Notes: a model not told the origin generated them from the sequence alone. Shown: positions 1-7,419, numbered from the stretch's first letter. The stretch: 42,731 nt of DNA from Candidatus Gastranaerophilales bacterium (GCA_944326115.1 CALVCQ010000018.1:1-42731), one strand, 5' to 3'. Numbers and translations are program-made.

Positions 1-33
1 AAAAAATCAAGATATATTTGAAACACAGCCCTA

Positions 34-58
34 TTGGTTCAAAAAAATCAAATTCCGA
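34..58. repeat. Inverted, interrupted copy of tRNA-Phe T-arm
   Basis: On the + strand TTGGTTC (34-40) and ATTCCGA (52-58) match the T-arm of the tRNA-Phe gene (172-247) in the opposite orientation, separated by an A-rich insert. It lies downstream of the tRNA as transcribed. It fits the pattern seen at the other tRNA genes here, where inverted arm copies lie beside the gene. The match is short and interrupted, so confidence is limited. Confidence 0.4.
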
Positions 59-76
59 CAATGTCTGTTCAATGGC

Positions 77-93
77 AGTGACTAAATGTCACT
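77..93. repeat. Dispersed hairpin, GAC-TAAAT-GTC core (copy 1)
   Basis: Perfect 6-bp arms AGTGAC/GTCACT enclose a TAAAT loop. The same core occurs at 735-757, 5457-5487, 6250-6270 and 6362-6382 with different arm extensions. It is followed by a GA-rich stretch and by a partial tRNA-Phe copy at about 109-125. Confidence 0.75.
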
Positions 94-108
94 TTTGAGG
101 AGAGGGGA

Positions 109-130
109 GAACCAAGGACACTGGGAGTTT
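109..130 (-). repeat. Partial 3'-side copy of tRNA-Phe
   Basis: GAACCAAGGACAC (109-121), then GGGA and a T run, repeats the segment inside the tRNA-Phe gene starting at 192 in the same orientation. It lies beyond the tRNA terminator, so it is a displaced fragment rather than part of a functional tRNA. Confidence 0.6.
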
Positions 131-133
131 TTG

Positions 134-168
134 TAAAAAAAACTCTCAAATAAATTGAGAGCTTTTTT
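134..168 (-). terminator. Rho-independent terminator of tRNA-Phe (bidirectional)
   Basis: Seven-bp stem CTCTCAA/TTGAGAG (143-149 with 155-161) with a 5-nt loop. A runs lie on the left and T runs on the right, so it can work on both strands. On the minus strand it immediately follows the tRNA-Phe 3' end. Confidence 0.8.
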
Positions 169-171
169 AAG

Positions 172-247
172 TGGTGCCACGTCTCGGAATCGAACCAAGG
201 ACACAGGGATTTTCAGTCCCTTGCTCTACCAACTGAGCTAACGTGGC
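172..247 (-). tRNA. tRNA-Phe (GAA)
   Basis: On the minus strand the cloverleaf is complete: acceptor GCCACGT pairs with ACGTGGC, D-arm GCTC/GAGC, anticodon arm AGGGA-CTGAAAA-TCCCT with anticodon GAA, T-arm CTTGG-TTCGATT-CCGAG, discriminator A and an encoded CCA (172-174). Length is 76 nt. A terminator follows at 134-168. The region upstream of the gene holds tandem partial copies of its first 13 nt. Confidence 0.97.
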
Positions 248-430
248 ATTAATATTCAATTGTCTGTGGAGTTGGTAGAGCAAGCTCTACTAATTTAACT
301 CTGTTTCGTTTCACTCCACAAGGGGAGCTAACGTGGCATTAATATTCAATTGTCTGTGGAGTTGGTAGAGCAAGCTCTACTAATTTAACTCTGTTTCGTT
401 TCACTCCACAAGGGGAGCTAACGTGGCATT
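235..430 (-). repeat. 90-bp tandem repeat carrying the tRNA-Phe 5' end
   Basis: The segment GAGCTAACGTGGC, which is the first 13 nt of tRNA-Phe read on the minus strand, starts at 235, 325 and 415, a period of exactly 90. The first two units (241-330 and 331-420) look identical; after 420 the sequence diverges. Each unit contains terminal inverted repeats TGTGGAGT/ACTCCACA (265-272 with 313-320, and 355-362 with 403-410). Inside these, AGTTGGTAGAGC (270-281, 360-371) is antisense to the tRNA D-arm (223-234). Confidence 0.9.
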
Positions 431-532
431 AATATTCACTTGTCTATGAATCGGTAGTATCAACTCCGTTGCGTATCTCTATCAGAGAGACACCATCTTG
501 CAAAGTTATTAATCTAATTACCTTGCTTATTA

Positions 533-560
533 AGCATATCAAATAAAATTCTTTAGTCAA
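533..560 (-). promoter_or_regulatory. Probable promoter of tRNA-Phe
   Basis: On the minus strand TTGACT (555-560) and TATGCT (533-538) are separated by 16 bp, a good sigma-70-type match. It lies outside the 90-bp repeats, so the primary transcript would carry about 280 nt of leader including both partial tRNA copies. Assignment is by consensus only. Confidence 0.5.
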
Positions 561-734
561 TATTTTTTTGTATGGATTTATATAGCAAATTCAACAGATA
601 CTATAAAAAGTCTGTTATTATATAAAAAACAATATGTCATCCGGAAGGAATAAGCAACCTGAGTATCAATTATATTTGATTTTTTGCATGAGATATAAGC
701 TCTGCTTTGAGTTATCCAGAGACTCTGCCGAATA

Positions 735-757
735 AAAAGTAACTAAATGTTGCTTTT
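735..757. repeat. Dispersed hairpin, GAC-TAAAT-GTC family (copy 2, diverged)
   Basis: Nine-bp arms around the conserved TAAAT loop (744-748), with GTAAC opposite GTTGC. One pair is T-G, and the stem is otherwise maintained despite changes from the other copies. It lies upstream of the membrane protein gene. Confidence 0.65.
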
Positions 758-872
758 ATGAGAGGAACTGATTCAAAGCAAAATTCAGCATTGATAATAT
801 TGAAAAATCACACATCTGTTGTAGTTGTCTCTTTATTTTATAAATATTATAATAAACTCAAAGGTAGAGTTA

Positions 873-1571
873 ATGGCGTCAATAGTTGATTCAATAAGAT
901 CTGTATATCAGGATAACTATTCCCTGCTTAAGATGGGAGTATTTAGTTATTTTATATATTTGCTTTGCAGTGTAATAGTAAAAGCAGATTCTTTTAATAT
1001 TTTAAATCTTTTTGTTGGATTGATATTGTTTTATTTATATCTGGGGTTTATATGTATCATAATTAATAATCGTATTCATCAAAGAATACAATCTTTGCCG
1101 ACTTTTAATATGGCAAAGTTTTTTTCAGTAGCGTCAAAAGCCTTTCTGATTTCTATACCATATTTAATAGTTGGATATTTTGTTGTTAATTTTGTTGTAA
1201 GTTTATTTAACTTTGAGGGAATTCCACAGTTAGTGGCAATATGGCTTATCAGGTTTTTTATATTTTCAATCCTTGTTACATCTCTTATAAGTTTTGCAAA
1301 CAAATATAATGTAAAAGATGGATTGGATGTTGCTTCAATTATGACAGGACTTGCAGATGTTCTTGTCTTTACACTGCTAAGTTTAATACTTGTTGTTCTT
1401 TATTCAATTTTTATAGTTTTGCCGACACTATACTTTTTATACACTTTTTTTGATTTCGGACCGCTCTTTAAATATATGTCGGTCTTTTTTGTAACATTAA
1501 ATCTTGCTTTTCTTTCCGATTTCTGGGGACAGATGCATTTCGATTTAGAAAGCAAAAATAACTATTACTAA
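873..1571 (+). CDS. Hypothetical multi-pass membrane protein
   Basis: A protein of about 232 aa made mostly of hydrophobic stretches. There are roughly five or six membrane spans: near the N-terminus around [13 protein letters not shown], then [18 protein letters not shown], a span after [14 protein letters not shown], another around [11 protein letters not shown], and a final pair in the C-terminal third. I do not recognise the family. The frame is open from a TTG at 825, but the ATG at 873 is preferred because AAGGTAGAG lies just upstream and the residues before it are atypical. The stop overlaps the convergent uvrB stop by three bases (1568-1571), leaving no room for a terminator between them. 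Confidence 0.75.
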   Translation: MASIVDSIRSVYQDNYSLLKMGVFSYFIYLLCSVIVKADSFNILNLFVGLILFYLYLGFICIIINNRIHQRIQSLPTFNMAKFFSVASKAFLISIPYLIVGYFVVNFVVSLFNFEGIPQLVAIWLIRFFIFSILVTSLISFANKYNVKDGLDVASIMTGLADVLVFTLLSLILVVLYSIFIVLPTLYFLYTFFDFGPLFKYMSVFFVTLNLAFLSDFWGQMHFDLESKNNYY

Positions 1572-3562
1572 GTACTTTGTTTTGCCATTTCTCTTAATTT
1601 TTTCAATTGATCTCTTATCTCTGCAGCTCTTTCAAAATCAAGTACTTTGGCAGCAGAATGCATATCCTTCTCGAGTTTTTGAATAAGTTTGGGTATATCT
1701 TTGACACTGAGATTCATCTCAACCATTTCTTCAGCGACAATATCTTCTAAGTTTCTGTAACTTGAAACGAGTTGAAGAAGATTGTTTTCAACAGGCTTTT
1801 TAATTGTTTTTGGAATGATATTATGCTCTTTATTGTATGCCATTTGAATCTGGCGTCTTCTGTTTGTCTCTGATATGGCAGAATCCATGCTGTCAGTAAT
1901 TTTATCAGCGTACATAATTACTCTGCCTGTAGCATTTCTCGCAGCACGACCAATAGTCTGGATTAAACTGGTTTCAGAACGCAAAAAGCCTTCTTTATCC
2001 GCATCCATGATAGCCACAAGAGAAACTTCCGGTATATCAAGCCCCTCTCTTAAAAGATTAACGCCGACAAGTACATCAAAAGCACCTAAACGTAAATCTC
2101 TAAGTATTTCTACACGTTCAAGCGATTGTATTTCACTGTGAAGATATCTGATTTTTACCCCCATCTGGTTCATATATTCCGTCAAATCCTCTGCCATTCT
2201 TTTTGTCAGAGTTGTAATAAGAACCCTTTCATTCTTATCCGTAATTTTTTGAATTTCAGAAATTAAATCATCAACCTGATTTTCGGTCGGTCTTACTGAT
2301 ATTTCGGGATCAACGAGTCCTGTAGGACGAATAATTTGTTCTACAATTTGATCGGAAATACTTCTTTCAAATTCTGCAGGAGTAGCGGAGATAAATATCT
2401 TTTGATGAACTCTTGACCAGAATTCTTTATCCGTTAGAGGTCTGTTGTCTTTTGCACAGGGAAGTCTGAATCCGTAGTCAATTAAAACATCTTTTCTTGC
2501 GGCATCCCCTCTGCACATGCCTTTTAACTGTGGTATTGTAACGTGTGACTCATCTATAACAAGAAGGAAATCTCCTTTAAAATAATCAATTAGAGTTTTT
2601 GGCGGGGTTCCGGGAGCACGTCTTTCAATAATTCTGGAATAATTTTCAATTCCTGAACAATACCCCATTTCTTTTATCATTTCAATATCGTATTTTACAC
2701 GCTGCTCAAGACGCTGTGCTTCGATAAGTTTGTTCTGCGCATACAGTTGTCCAAGCCTTACTTTTAATTCTTCTCTTATAAGCCTTATTGTTTCTTCTTT
2801 GTCATCTTCATCTGAAAGATAATGTACTGCAGGGAAAAGTACAACTTCCTCCGGCGTTTCCAGAATTTCGCCTGTAACATTATCAATTCTTGTTATTTTT
2901 TCGATTTCATCACCGAAAAAGCTTACTCTTGTAATTATTTTTTCATAAGAGGGCATAACCTCAACAAAGTCGCCTCTGGCTCTGAAATTTGCTCTGTCAA
3001 GCTCTAAATCATTTCTTGTATACTGCGCAGCAACCAGATGATGCAGGAGGTCGTCTCTTTCCATTTGCTGCCCGACTTTCAGTCTAACAGAACCCTTGTA
3101 GTAGCTTTCCGGAGAACCTAAACCATAGATACAGCTTACAGAAGCTATTACAATTACATCATTTCTTGTATAGAGGCTTCTTGTGGTGTTATGGCGCAGT
3201 CTGTCAATTTCATCGTTTATTGTTGCAGATTTTTCAATAAAAGTATCTGTTCTCGGTATGTATGCTTCCGGCTGGTAATAATCATAATAACTTATAAAAT
3301 ATTCAACCGCATTGTCGGGAAATAATTCTTTAAATTCATTATAGAGCTGTGCTGCAAGAGTTTTGTTGTGAGCAATTACGAGTGTAGGCTTTTGAATCCT
3401 TTCTATAACATTTGCAATCGTAAATGTTTTGCCTGAACCAGTAATACCAAGCAAAGTCTGTGCATCACAACCGGCTTTTAATCCGTCTACGAGTGCTTCA
3501 ATTGCTTTTGGCTGGTCTCCTGCAGGTTTATGAGGTGAAACAATTTTGAATTTTCTTTCCAT
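1568..3562 (-). CDS. uvrB: UvrABC excinuclease subunit UvrB
   Basis: DNA damage-recognition helicase-like subunit of nucleotide excision repair. UvrA loads it at lesions and it then recruits UvrC. At 664 aa it has the usual length. Visible features are Walker A GITGSGKT (39-46), the beta-hairpin [12 protein letters not shown] (92-103) that clamps DNA, the DEAD-like DESH motif around residue 337, the conserved C-terminal helicase motifs ([20 protein letters not shown]) and a C-terminal UVR domain that contacts UvrC. Start is ATG at 3562. It is divergent from the TPR gene at 3685. A TTGTCA with an AT-rich -10-like stretch lies upstream on the minus strand, and I see no clear LexA box. Confidence 0.98.
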   Translation of the reverse strand: MERKFKIVSPHKPAGDQPKAIEALVDGLKAGCDAQTLLGITGSGKTFTIANVIERIQKPTLVIAHNKTLAAQLYNEFKELFPDNAVEYFISYYDYYQPEAYIPRTDTFIEKSATINDEIDRLRHNTTRSLYTRNDVIVIASVSCIYGLGSPESYYKGSVRLKVGQQMERDDLLHHLVAAQYTRNDLELDRANFRARGDFVEVMPSYEKIITRVSFFGDEIEKITRIDNVTGEILETPEEVVLFPAVHYLSDEDDKEETIRLIREELKVRLGQLYAQNKLIEAQRLEQRVKYDIEMIKEMGYCSGIENYSRIIERRAPGTPPKTLIDYFKGDFLLVIDESHVTIPQLKGMCRGDAARKDVLIDYGFRLPCAKDNRPLTDKEFWSRVHQKIFISATPAEFERSISDQIVEQIIRPTGLVDPEISVRPTENQVDDLISEIQKITDKNERVLITTLTKRMAEDLTEYMNQMGVKIRYLHSEIQSLERVEILRDLRLGAFDVLVGVNLLREGLDIPEVSLVAIMDADKEGFLRSETSLIQTIGRAARNATGRVIMYADKITDSMDSAISETNRRRQIQMAYNKEHNIIPKTIKKPVENNLLQLVSSYRNLEDIVAEEMVEMNLSVKDIPKLIQKLEKDMHSAAKVLDFERAAEIRDQLKKLREMAKQST

Positions 3563-3623
3563 AATAATATATTAACACTAACTAAAAAATGACAATATTA
3601 ACCTTGAAAATACCAGACTGTTA

Positions 3624-3652
3624 TTGTTTTGATTTTGTATCTTTTGTATAAT
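3624..3652 (+). promoter_or_regulatory. Sigma-70-type promoter for the TPR gene
   Basis: TTGTTT (3624-3629), 17 bp, then perfect TATAAT (3647-3652). The predicted start near 3659 gives a short leader before the ATG at 3685. Consensus-based call. Confidence 0.6.
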
Positions 3653-3684
3653 CAAAAATACATAGAGACTTAAAGGAATAAATA

Positions 3685-5100
3685 ATGTCGAATAATACAG
3701 TTGCAGGTGTATTGGTTAAGGCACAACAATTTGAAGATGAAGATAAATTTGAGCAGGCTTATGAGTGCTATAAATATGCACATGAGCTTGATAAAAATGA
3801 TACGGAGGTTTTACAAAGACTTGCAGTTTGTGCTCAGATGCTTCAGCACAATGACGATGCAATCGGATTCTGGAAATTATTTATGACATTAAAACCGGAA
3901 GATCCGATTTCTTATAATCAGCTTCTTGATTTGTATTTTCATGACTATAAGTATGAATATTATATGACAAGAGCAAAACTAAAAACCCTTGAAAACAGAC
4001 TTGCACAGGCAACTGACGATTACAAAAAGGCAATAAGCAATACAACGGAAGAAACAGAAATTATTTCTGCCAGATATTTGCTGGCACAAACGTATCAAAT
4101 TTTAAACAAACCTCTGCAGGCTATTGATGAATATTTAAAAATTTTGGACTATGATCACAATGAAAATGTATATCTGTCATTAGCCGGATTGTATTATTCG
4201 GAAGATAAACAGGCAGCGCTGGATATGCTGCAAAGAGCAATTAAAGAGTATCCTGACAGCGCAGCGGTTAAAGAATTTTTATGCAAAGTATATCTTGCTC
4301 TTGGTGATTATGAAAACGCAGAAAAATATGCGGTAAGCATATTTAATAAAATTAAGGCTATGCTTATGCAGGAAAAGAACGAAGCTGCATTTGAAGAGCT
4401 GCAAAAGCTTAGTGAAAAAGATAAACAGGATATCAGCTACAGTGCATTGATGGCTGAATATTATTACAACATCGACGATAATGAAAATGCTCTTAAATGG
4501 ATAGATTCATTTGAAAAGATGAATCCTGATAATCCTTTACCTTACCAGATGCGTGCACTTGTATATGAGAAACAAAATGATGAGTATAATTCTCATTTTA
4601 ACTGGGGTAAGTATTATATTAAGAAAAACAATTATGAGCTTGCTCTTGATGAATACTTAAATGCATATAATACAAATTCACAAAATGTTGAAGTTATAAA
4701 AGAGTTGATTAATTTGTATTCATCAATGAACGACAATTTTGCGTGTGCTGAATTCTGCGAAAAACTGGTTAATATTGAAAAAGATGATGTTGCAACCTTA
4801 AAGCGACTCGTAAAATTCTATGAAGAACAAGGATATGAAGATAAGGTTATAGAATATCTTTATGCACTGGCTGAGATTAATCCCAAAGATTATGAAACAT
4901 TGCTTCGTCTGGCAAAACATGCAGAAAGTTCAAGACGAATAGACGACGCAGTCGAATATTATCAAAGATATTTGAAATATGCGCCAAATTCTGATGAAAA
5001 AGAAGCGATAAGAAAAAGAGCAGATATGCTGTCAACAGGTGAAATGATTGAAGAGCAAGGACTTCTGGATAAAATTCTGGGATTCTTCTCAAAAAAATAA
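3685..5100 (+). CDS. Tetratricopeptide repeat protein
   Basis: A 471-aa, highly acidic helical protein with no signal peptide. TPR-like helix pairs run nearly from end to end. Examples are residues 15-50 (DEDKFEQAYECYKYAHELDKND), the middle repeats around LLAQTYQILNKPLQAIDEYLKIL and YELALDEYLNAYNTNSQN, and a last unit ending near KYAPNSDEKEAIRKRAD. The short C-terminal tail is FFSKK. This fold usually makes a protein-binding scaffold; the partner is unknown. The ATG has AAAGGAATA upstream and a strong promoter at 3624-3652. It is the sole gene before the tRNA-Val promoter, and I see no stem-loop terminator right after it. Confidence 0.9.
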   Translation: MSNNTVAGVLVKAQQFEDEDKFEQAYECYKYAHELDKNDTEVLQRLAVCAQMLQHNDDAIGFWKLFMTLKPEDPISYNQLLDLYFHDYKYEYYMTRAKLKTLENRLAQATDDYKKAISNTTEETEIISARYLLAQTYQILNKPLQAIDEYLKILDYDHNENVYLSLAGLYYSEDKQAALDMLQRAIKEYPDSAAVKEFLCKVYLALGDYENAEKYAVSIFNKIKAMLMQEKNEAAFEELQKLSEKDKQDISYSALMAEYYYNIDDNENALKWIDSFEKMNPDNPLPYQMRALVYEKQNDEYNSHFNWGKYYIKKNNYELALDEYLNAYNTNSQNVEVIKELINLYSSMNDNFACAEFCEKLVNIEKDDVATLKRLVKFYEEQGYEDKVIEYLYALAEINPKDYETLLRLAKHAESSRRIDDAVEYYQRYLKYAPNSDEKEAIRKRADMLSTGEMIEEQGLLDKILGFFSKK

Positions 5101-5108
5101 TAAAAATA

Positions 5109-5136
5109 TTGACAGAGTATATTTATTTAGTAATAT
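5109..5136 (+). promoter_or_regulatory. Promoter of tRNA-Val
   Basis: Perfect TTGACA (5109-5114), 16 bp, then TAATAT (5131-5136). It lies about 170 bp upstream of the mature tRNA and upstream of the partial tRNA copy at 5217-5234, so that copy is expected to be transcribed within the leader. Confidence 0.7.
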
Positions 5137-5173
5137 AGTTATACACTCTTGGAACCAACGGTCATAAGAGTCA

Positions 5174-5325
5174 AAAGCTTCCCAAGGAAGCGCAGTGAAA
5201 ACTAAATATATGGTGCGGGCGTTTAGCTCAGTTGCCCAGTGAGGTTTACCTCACGAATACAGATAAAGCTTCCCAAGGAAGCGCAGTGAAAACAGAATAT
5301 ACGGTGCGGGCGTTTAGCTCAGTTG
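5174..5325 (+). repeat. 91-bp direct repeat carrying the tRNA-Val 5' end
   Basis: Two similar segments, 5174-5234 and 5265-5325. Each starts with a GCTTCC-CA-AGGAAGC hairpin followed by GCGCAGTGAAAAC and ends in the first 18 nt of tRNA-Val (GGGCGTTTAGCTCAGTTG). The first copy leaves the tRNA sequence after position 18 and enters a GTGAGG/CCTCAC hairpin (5239-5254). The second continues into the real tRNA. GGAAGCGC in each unit is antisense to GCGCTTCC of the tRNA. Confidence 0.88.
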
Positions 5326-5383
5326 GTAGAGCGCTTCCCTTACAAGGAAGATGTCGGGAGTTCGAGCCTCTCAACGCCCACCA
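5308..5383 (+). tRNA. tRNA-Val (TAC)
   Basis: Acceptor GGGCGTT pairs with AACGCCC. D-arm GCTC/GAGC, anticodon arm CTTCC-CTTACAA-GGAAG with anticodon TAC, a TTCGAGC T-loop, discriminator A and encoded CCA. The 76-nt gene is followed by a strong terminator (5391-5418). A second copy of its last 16 bases occurs at 5498-5513. Confidence 0.97.
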
Positions 5384-5390
5384 TTATAGA

Positions 5391-5418
5391 AAGACTACAT
5401 GATGTAGTCTTTTTTTTG
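5391..5418 (+). terminator. Terminator of tRNA-Val
   Basis: AAGACTACAT/ATGTAGTCTT stem followed by eight or more T residues, seven bases after the encoded CCA. Confidence 0.9.
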
Positions 5419-5441
5419 TTGAGAGGCATCTCTCTCCCGAC
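5418..5441 (+). repeat. Antisense copy of the tRNA-Val T-arm
   Basis: GTTGAGAGGC at one end and CTCCCGAC at the other are perfect complements of tRNA-Val positions 5366-5375 and 5353-5360, with five to six changed bases between. It is an inverted, slightly degenerate copy of the T-arm and 3' acceptor strand placed just after the terminator. Confidence 0.75.
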
Positions 5442-5456
5442 GGAGTTCTCTTCTCA

Positions 5457-5487
5457 TTTTAAAACTGACATTTAGTCAGTTTTAAAA
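5457..5487. repeat. Dispersed hairpin, GAC-ATTTA-GTC core (copy 3)
   Basis: Perfect 13-bp arms TTTTAAAACTGAC/GTCAGTTTTAAAA around ATTTA. Same core as the copies at 77, 735, 6250 and 6362. Confidence 0.85.
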
Positions 5488-5497
5488 CAAGAGCTCT

Positions 5498-5513
5498 TCT
5501 CAACGCCCACCAT
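5498..5513 (+). repeat. Second copy of the tRNA-Val 3' end
   Basis: TCTCAACGCCCACCAT is identical to 5369-5384, including the CCA, and is again followed by a terminator (5517-5543). The spacing between the copies is 129 bp. Confidence 0.9.
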
Positions 5514-5516
5514 TTC

Positions 5517-5543
5517 TAAAAAGAGCCGAAAAGGCTCTTTTTT
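5517..5543 (+). terminator. Second terminator after tRNA-Val repeats
   Basis: AAAAAGAGCC-GAAAA-GGCTCTTTTTT, a textbook stem-loop with T tract. A near-identical stem (AGAGCC/GGCTCT) ends the tRNA-Met transcript at 6075-6104. Confidence 0.85.
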
Positions 5544-5610
5544 AGTTGCATTTCGCTTGTGGTCTACGTTTGCAGATTTCGAGTATTTTGAAAGAATTTT
5601 TTAAAAATCG

Positions 5611-5838
5611 CTAAAACTCTTTTGTATTGTCAGTTTTAGAGGTTCGAGCCTCTTTAGATGTTTTTTCTTTGGCTCTAATTGCTTTAGCAAGAGCCTTTCC
5701 GGCATATTCCGGAATTTTTACTCCTTTGATTTTTGCTAAACTCTCAAAAAATTGTTGATAAAGAATTGCGGTTTCTTCTTCTGTATATTCTTTATCGTCA
5801 AATGTGATTATTACATTTACATCTTTTCTGATTTTCAT
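5611..5838 (-). CDS. Hypothetical small protein, 75 aa
   Basis: ATG at 5838 with a strong AGGAGG ribosome site six bases upstream. The first about 55 residues (MKIRKDVNVIITFDD...) are mixed alpha/beta and look like a real folded domain; the family is not recognised. The last about 20 residues are Lys/Thr/Ser-rich. They are encoded partly by a palindrome (5639-5652) that matches a tRNA T-arm, so the 3' end may be a later extension. No partner gene lies next to it, so there is no sign of a toxin-antitoxin pair. Confidence 0.7.
   Translation of the reverse strand: MKIRKDVNVIITFDDKEYTEEETAILYQQFFESLAKIKGVKIPEYAGKALAKAIRAKEKTSKEARTSKTDNTKEF
5639..5652. repeat. tRNA T-arm-like palindrome inside the 75-aa ORF
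   Basis: GAGG-TTCGAG-CCTC. TTCGAGCCTC is identical to part of the tRNA-Val T-arm (5361-5370). It probably belongs to the same family of displaced tRNA fragments. Confidence 0.5.
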
Positions 5839-5877
5839 AATACCTCCTTTTAAACTTGTATGTTAACATCAAGCGTG

Positions 5878-5964
5878 CTGTCATCCCGAATTTATTTCGG
5901 GATCTTATCAACTAGAAGTTTAACTCCAAGTTGGTAAGATGCTGAAACAAGTTCAGCATGACAG
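5878..5964. repeat. Palindromic interspersed element, 87 bp
   Basis: Terminal inverted repeats CTGTCAT (5878-5884) and ATGACAG (5958-5964). Internal hairpins are CCCGAA-TTTAT-TTCGGG (5885-5901) and ATGCTGAA-ACAAG-TTCAGCAT (5939-5959). Elements with these end motifs (TGTCATCCCGAA... and ...TTCAGCATGACA) are familiar as non-coding interspersed palindromes in several bacterial groups. Short ORFs across it are not credible genes. Confidence 0.75.
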
Positions 5965-6074
5965 AATATGTTAAAAAACTCGAACCACTGGAACCACGGA
6001 TGATTAAAGGCTTTAGCCTGTTTTTTAAAATTTTTGGTTTTATTCTTTTTTTTTGTCGCAAACAGCGTAAACAT

Positions 6075-6104
6075 ACAATAAAAGAGCCTTTTCGGCTCTC
6101 TTTT
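6075..6104 (-). terminator. Terminator of tRNA-Met
   Basis: AGAGCC/GGCTCT stem (6083-6088 with 6094-6099). On the minus strand it is followed by TTTTATTG, eight bases after the tRNA-Met 3' end. Confidence 0.75.
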
Positions 6105-6111
6105 AGAAAAC

Positions 6112-6183
<72 letters not shown>

Positions 6184-6249
6184 GTGGCGATTTACTATTT
6201 AATTGTTGCCCGACCTGCTTGCGGTAGCTGCGCTACCTACCTCTCCTTC

Positions 6250-6270
6250 GAAGTGACATTTAGTCACTTC
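6250..6270. repeat. Dispersed hairpin, GAC-ATTTA-GTC core (copy 4)
   Basis: Eight-bp arms GAAGTGAC/GTCACTTC around ATTTA, flanked by CTCTCCTTC and TCTCTCGGCAGAG. Copy inside the first tRNA-Met repeat unit. Confidence 0.85.
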
Positions 6271-6361
6271 TCTCTCGGCAGAGTGCCACAGGCCCGTGGC
6301 GATTTACTATTTAATTGTTGCCCGACCTGCTTGCGGTAGCTGCGCTACCTACCTCTCCTTC

Positions 6362-6382
6362 GAAGTGACATTTAGTCACTTC
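6362..6382. repeat. Dispersed hairpin, GAC-ATTTA-GTC core (copy 5)
   Basis: Same as 6250-6270, displaced by 112 bp in the second tRNA-Met repeat unit. Confidence 0.85.
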
Positions 6383-6412
6383 TCTCTCGGCAGAGTGCCA
6401 CAGGCCCGTGGC

Positions 6413-6528
6413 TTTAATAAAAATGATATTATCAGCTAGCTCACTGTATATTATCATTTGATTTGTGTTACAACAGTTTGTAACTACAAATATAAAGTAT
6501 CATTAACATACAGCATGGTCAAGTATAA
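6413..6528. other. tRNA-Met upstream region
   Basis: AT-rich. On the minus strand two TGATAATAT stretches (near 6425 and 6450) could be -10 boxes of the tRNA-Met promoter, but no good -35 is spaced for either. A perfect 7-bp inverted repeat GTTACAA/TTGTAAC (6467-6484) lies just beyond. It could be an operator or a weak stem-loop after the gene at 6529. Confidence 0.35.
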
Positions 6529-7341
6529 TTATTCAACAGACTTCTGTTCCGGCAGCAATTCATTTAAACCTTTTAAAAATTCATAATTTGCACTGCAAGC
6601 AATATCTCTGGTCTTTGCTTCTTTTAAATATCGTATTAAAACAGAAGTAAATAAAACCGGAACAATTAACATCCCCAGAGTCTTTCTAAAATGCAGTAAA
6701 TCAGGTTTCTGTGCCAGATAATTTTCTAACGGACGTATTATTTTTTTGTTTAGTGTCGAATTATTTAAAAATGTTTTTACAGGTTGCTTAACACTATTAT
6801 TAAATCTTTCTGTAAATTTAGGAAATTTTTTAGGGAATTTATTTCTTATAACTTCACCTAATTTCAATACCCCAGAAAACGCGGCAAACAATGCTGTAAA
6901 GTCAACTAAAGAAGAGAAAAATGGATTATTTTTATCAGCTTTATCTAAAAATTCAGATTGTGAATTAACAGATTTTTTTATTTGTGACATAACAGAGCCT
7001 GCGGCAAATACACCCGTCCAAATAAATGCTGTCTTCATGCTGTTTTTTAATTTCGATGACAGATTTCCGTTTTTTAACAGAATACTTGATGCAATATCTA
7101 CTGCCGGAATAGCAAAAACCATTGTTTTGAGCACATTTTTTGATATTTTTGAAAATCTGTTATCGGGCTCAATGGAAGAAATAAACTTCAATTCATCATC
7201 AGAAAGTTTATTAAATTTGTTTTGCTGCGATATGTCAGACTCAAAATTATTTTTTCCTAAAGAACCATCGCCAAAATTTATAAAGCGATTATTATAGTTG
7301 TTAAATAAATAAGAATTGTTATTTATTTTTAAAACAGCCAT
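6529..7341 (-). CDS. Hypothetical protein with hydrophobic segments, 270 aa
   Basis: Not recognised. The N-terminal 40 residues are Asn-rich (YLFNNYNNRF). They are followed by helical hydrophobic segments at about 72-92 (MVFAIPAVDIASSILL), 105-122 (AFIWTGVFAAGSVM), 143-165 (LVDFTALFAAFSGVLKLGEVI) and 230-250 (MLIVPVLFTSVLIRYL). Basic residues lie between them, so membrane association or a buried helical core is possible. The C-terminus is charged. ATG at 7341 with AGGA nine bases upstream. It is divergent from mtaB across about 80 bp. Confidence 0.75.
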   Translation of the reverse strand: MAVLKINNNSYLFNNYNNRFINFGDGSLGKNNFESDISQQNKFNKLSDDELKFISSIEPDNRFSKISKNVLKTMVFAIPAVDIASSILLKNGNLSSKLKNSMKTAFIWTGVFAAGSVMSQIKKSVNSQSEFLDKADKNNPFFSSLVDFTALFAAFSGVLKLGEVIRNKFPKKFPKFTERFNNSVKQPVKTFLNNSTLNKKIIRPLENYLAQKPDLLHFRKTLGMLIVPVLFTSVLIRYLKEAKTRDIACSANYEFLKGLNELLPEQKSVE

Positions 7342-7383
7342 GCCAAAATTCCTACTATAAAATTATACTACACAAATATTATT

Positions 7384-7412
7384 TTGTTTACAACTCTGAT
7401 TTATGATAATAA
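7384..7412 (+). promoter_or_regulatory. Possible mtaB operon promoter
   Basis: TTGTTT (7384-7389), 17 bp, TAATAA (7407-7412). The expected start would be at or just before the ATG at 7420, which has no ribosome-binding site, so the mRNA could be leaderless. Consensus match only. Confidence 0.35.
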
Positions 7413-7419
7413 ATATTAT

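Larger units (their letters stand above)
431..872. other. Intergenic region between tRNA-Phe and membrane protein
   Basis: No convincing gene is present. It contains the probable tRNA-Phe promoter (533-560, minus), a small hairpin near 475-492 (CTCT/AGAG arms) and one diverged copy of the dispersed hairpin (735-757). That hairpin is preceded by CTCTGCCGA (723-731), a motif also found next to the hairpin copies at tRNA-Met. The rest is AT-rich and I see nothing further in it. Confidence 0.6.

Noticed and set aside
235-430. Extra tRNA genes upstream of tRNA-Phe
   Set aside because: Only the first 13 nt are present in each copy; no anticodon arm, T-arm or 3' end follows. The same holds for the Val and Met partial copies.
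1875-3007. Open frames on the + strand opposite uvrB
   Set aside because: They are antisense to a complete, motif-rich UvrB and have no recognisable domains or ribosome sites.
5611-5838. Toxin-antitoxin component
   Set aside because: The small size and basic tail are suggestive, but there is no partner ORF next to it and no recognised antitoxin or toxin motif.
6467-6484. GTTACAA/TTGTAAC inverted repeat as a terminator or operator
   Set aside because: The arms are perfect, but there is no T tract and no adjacent regulator, so no function can be supported.
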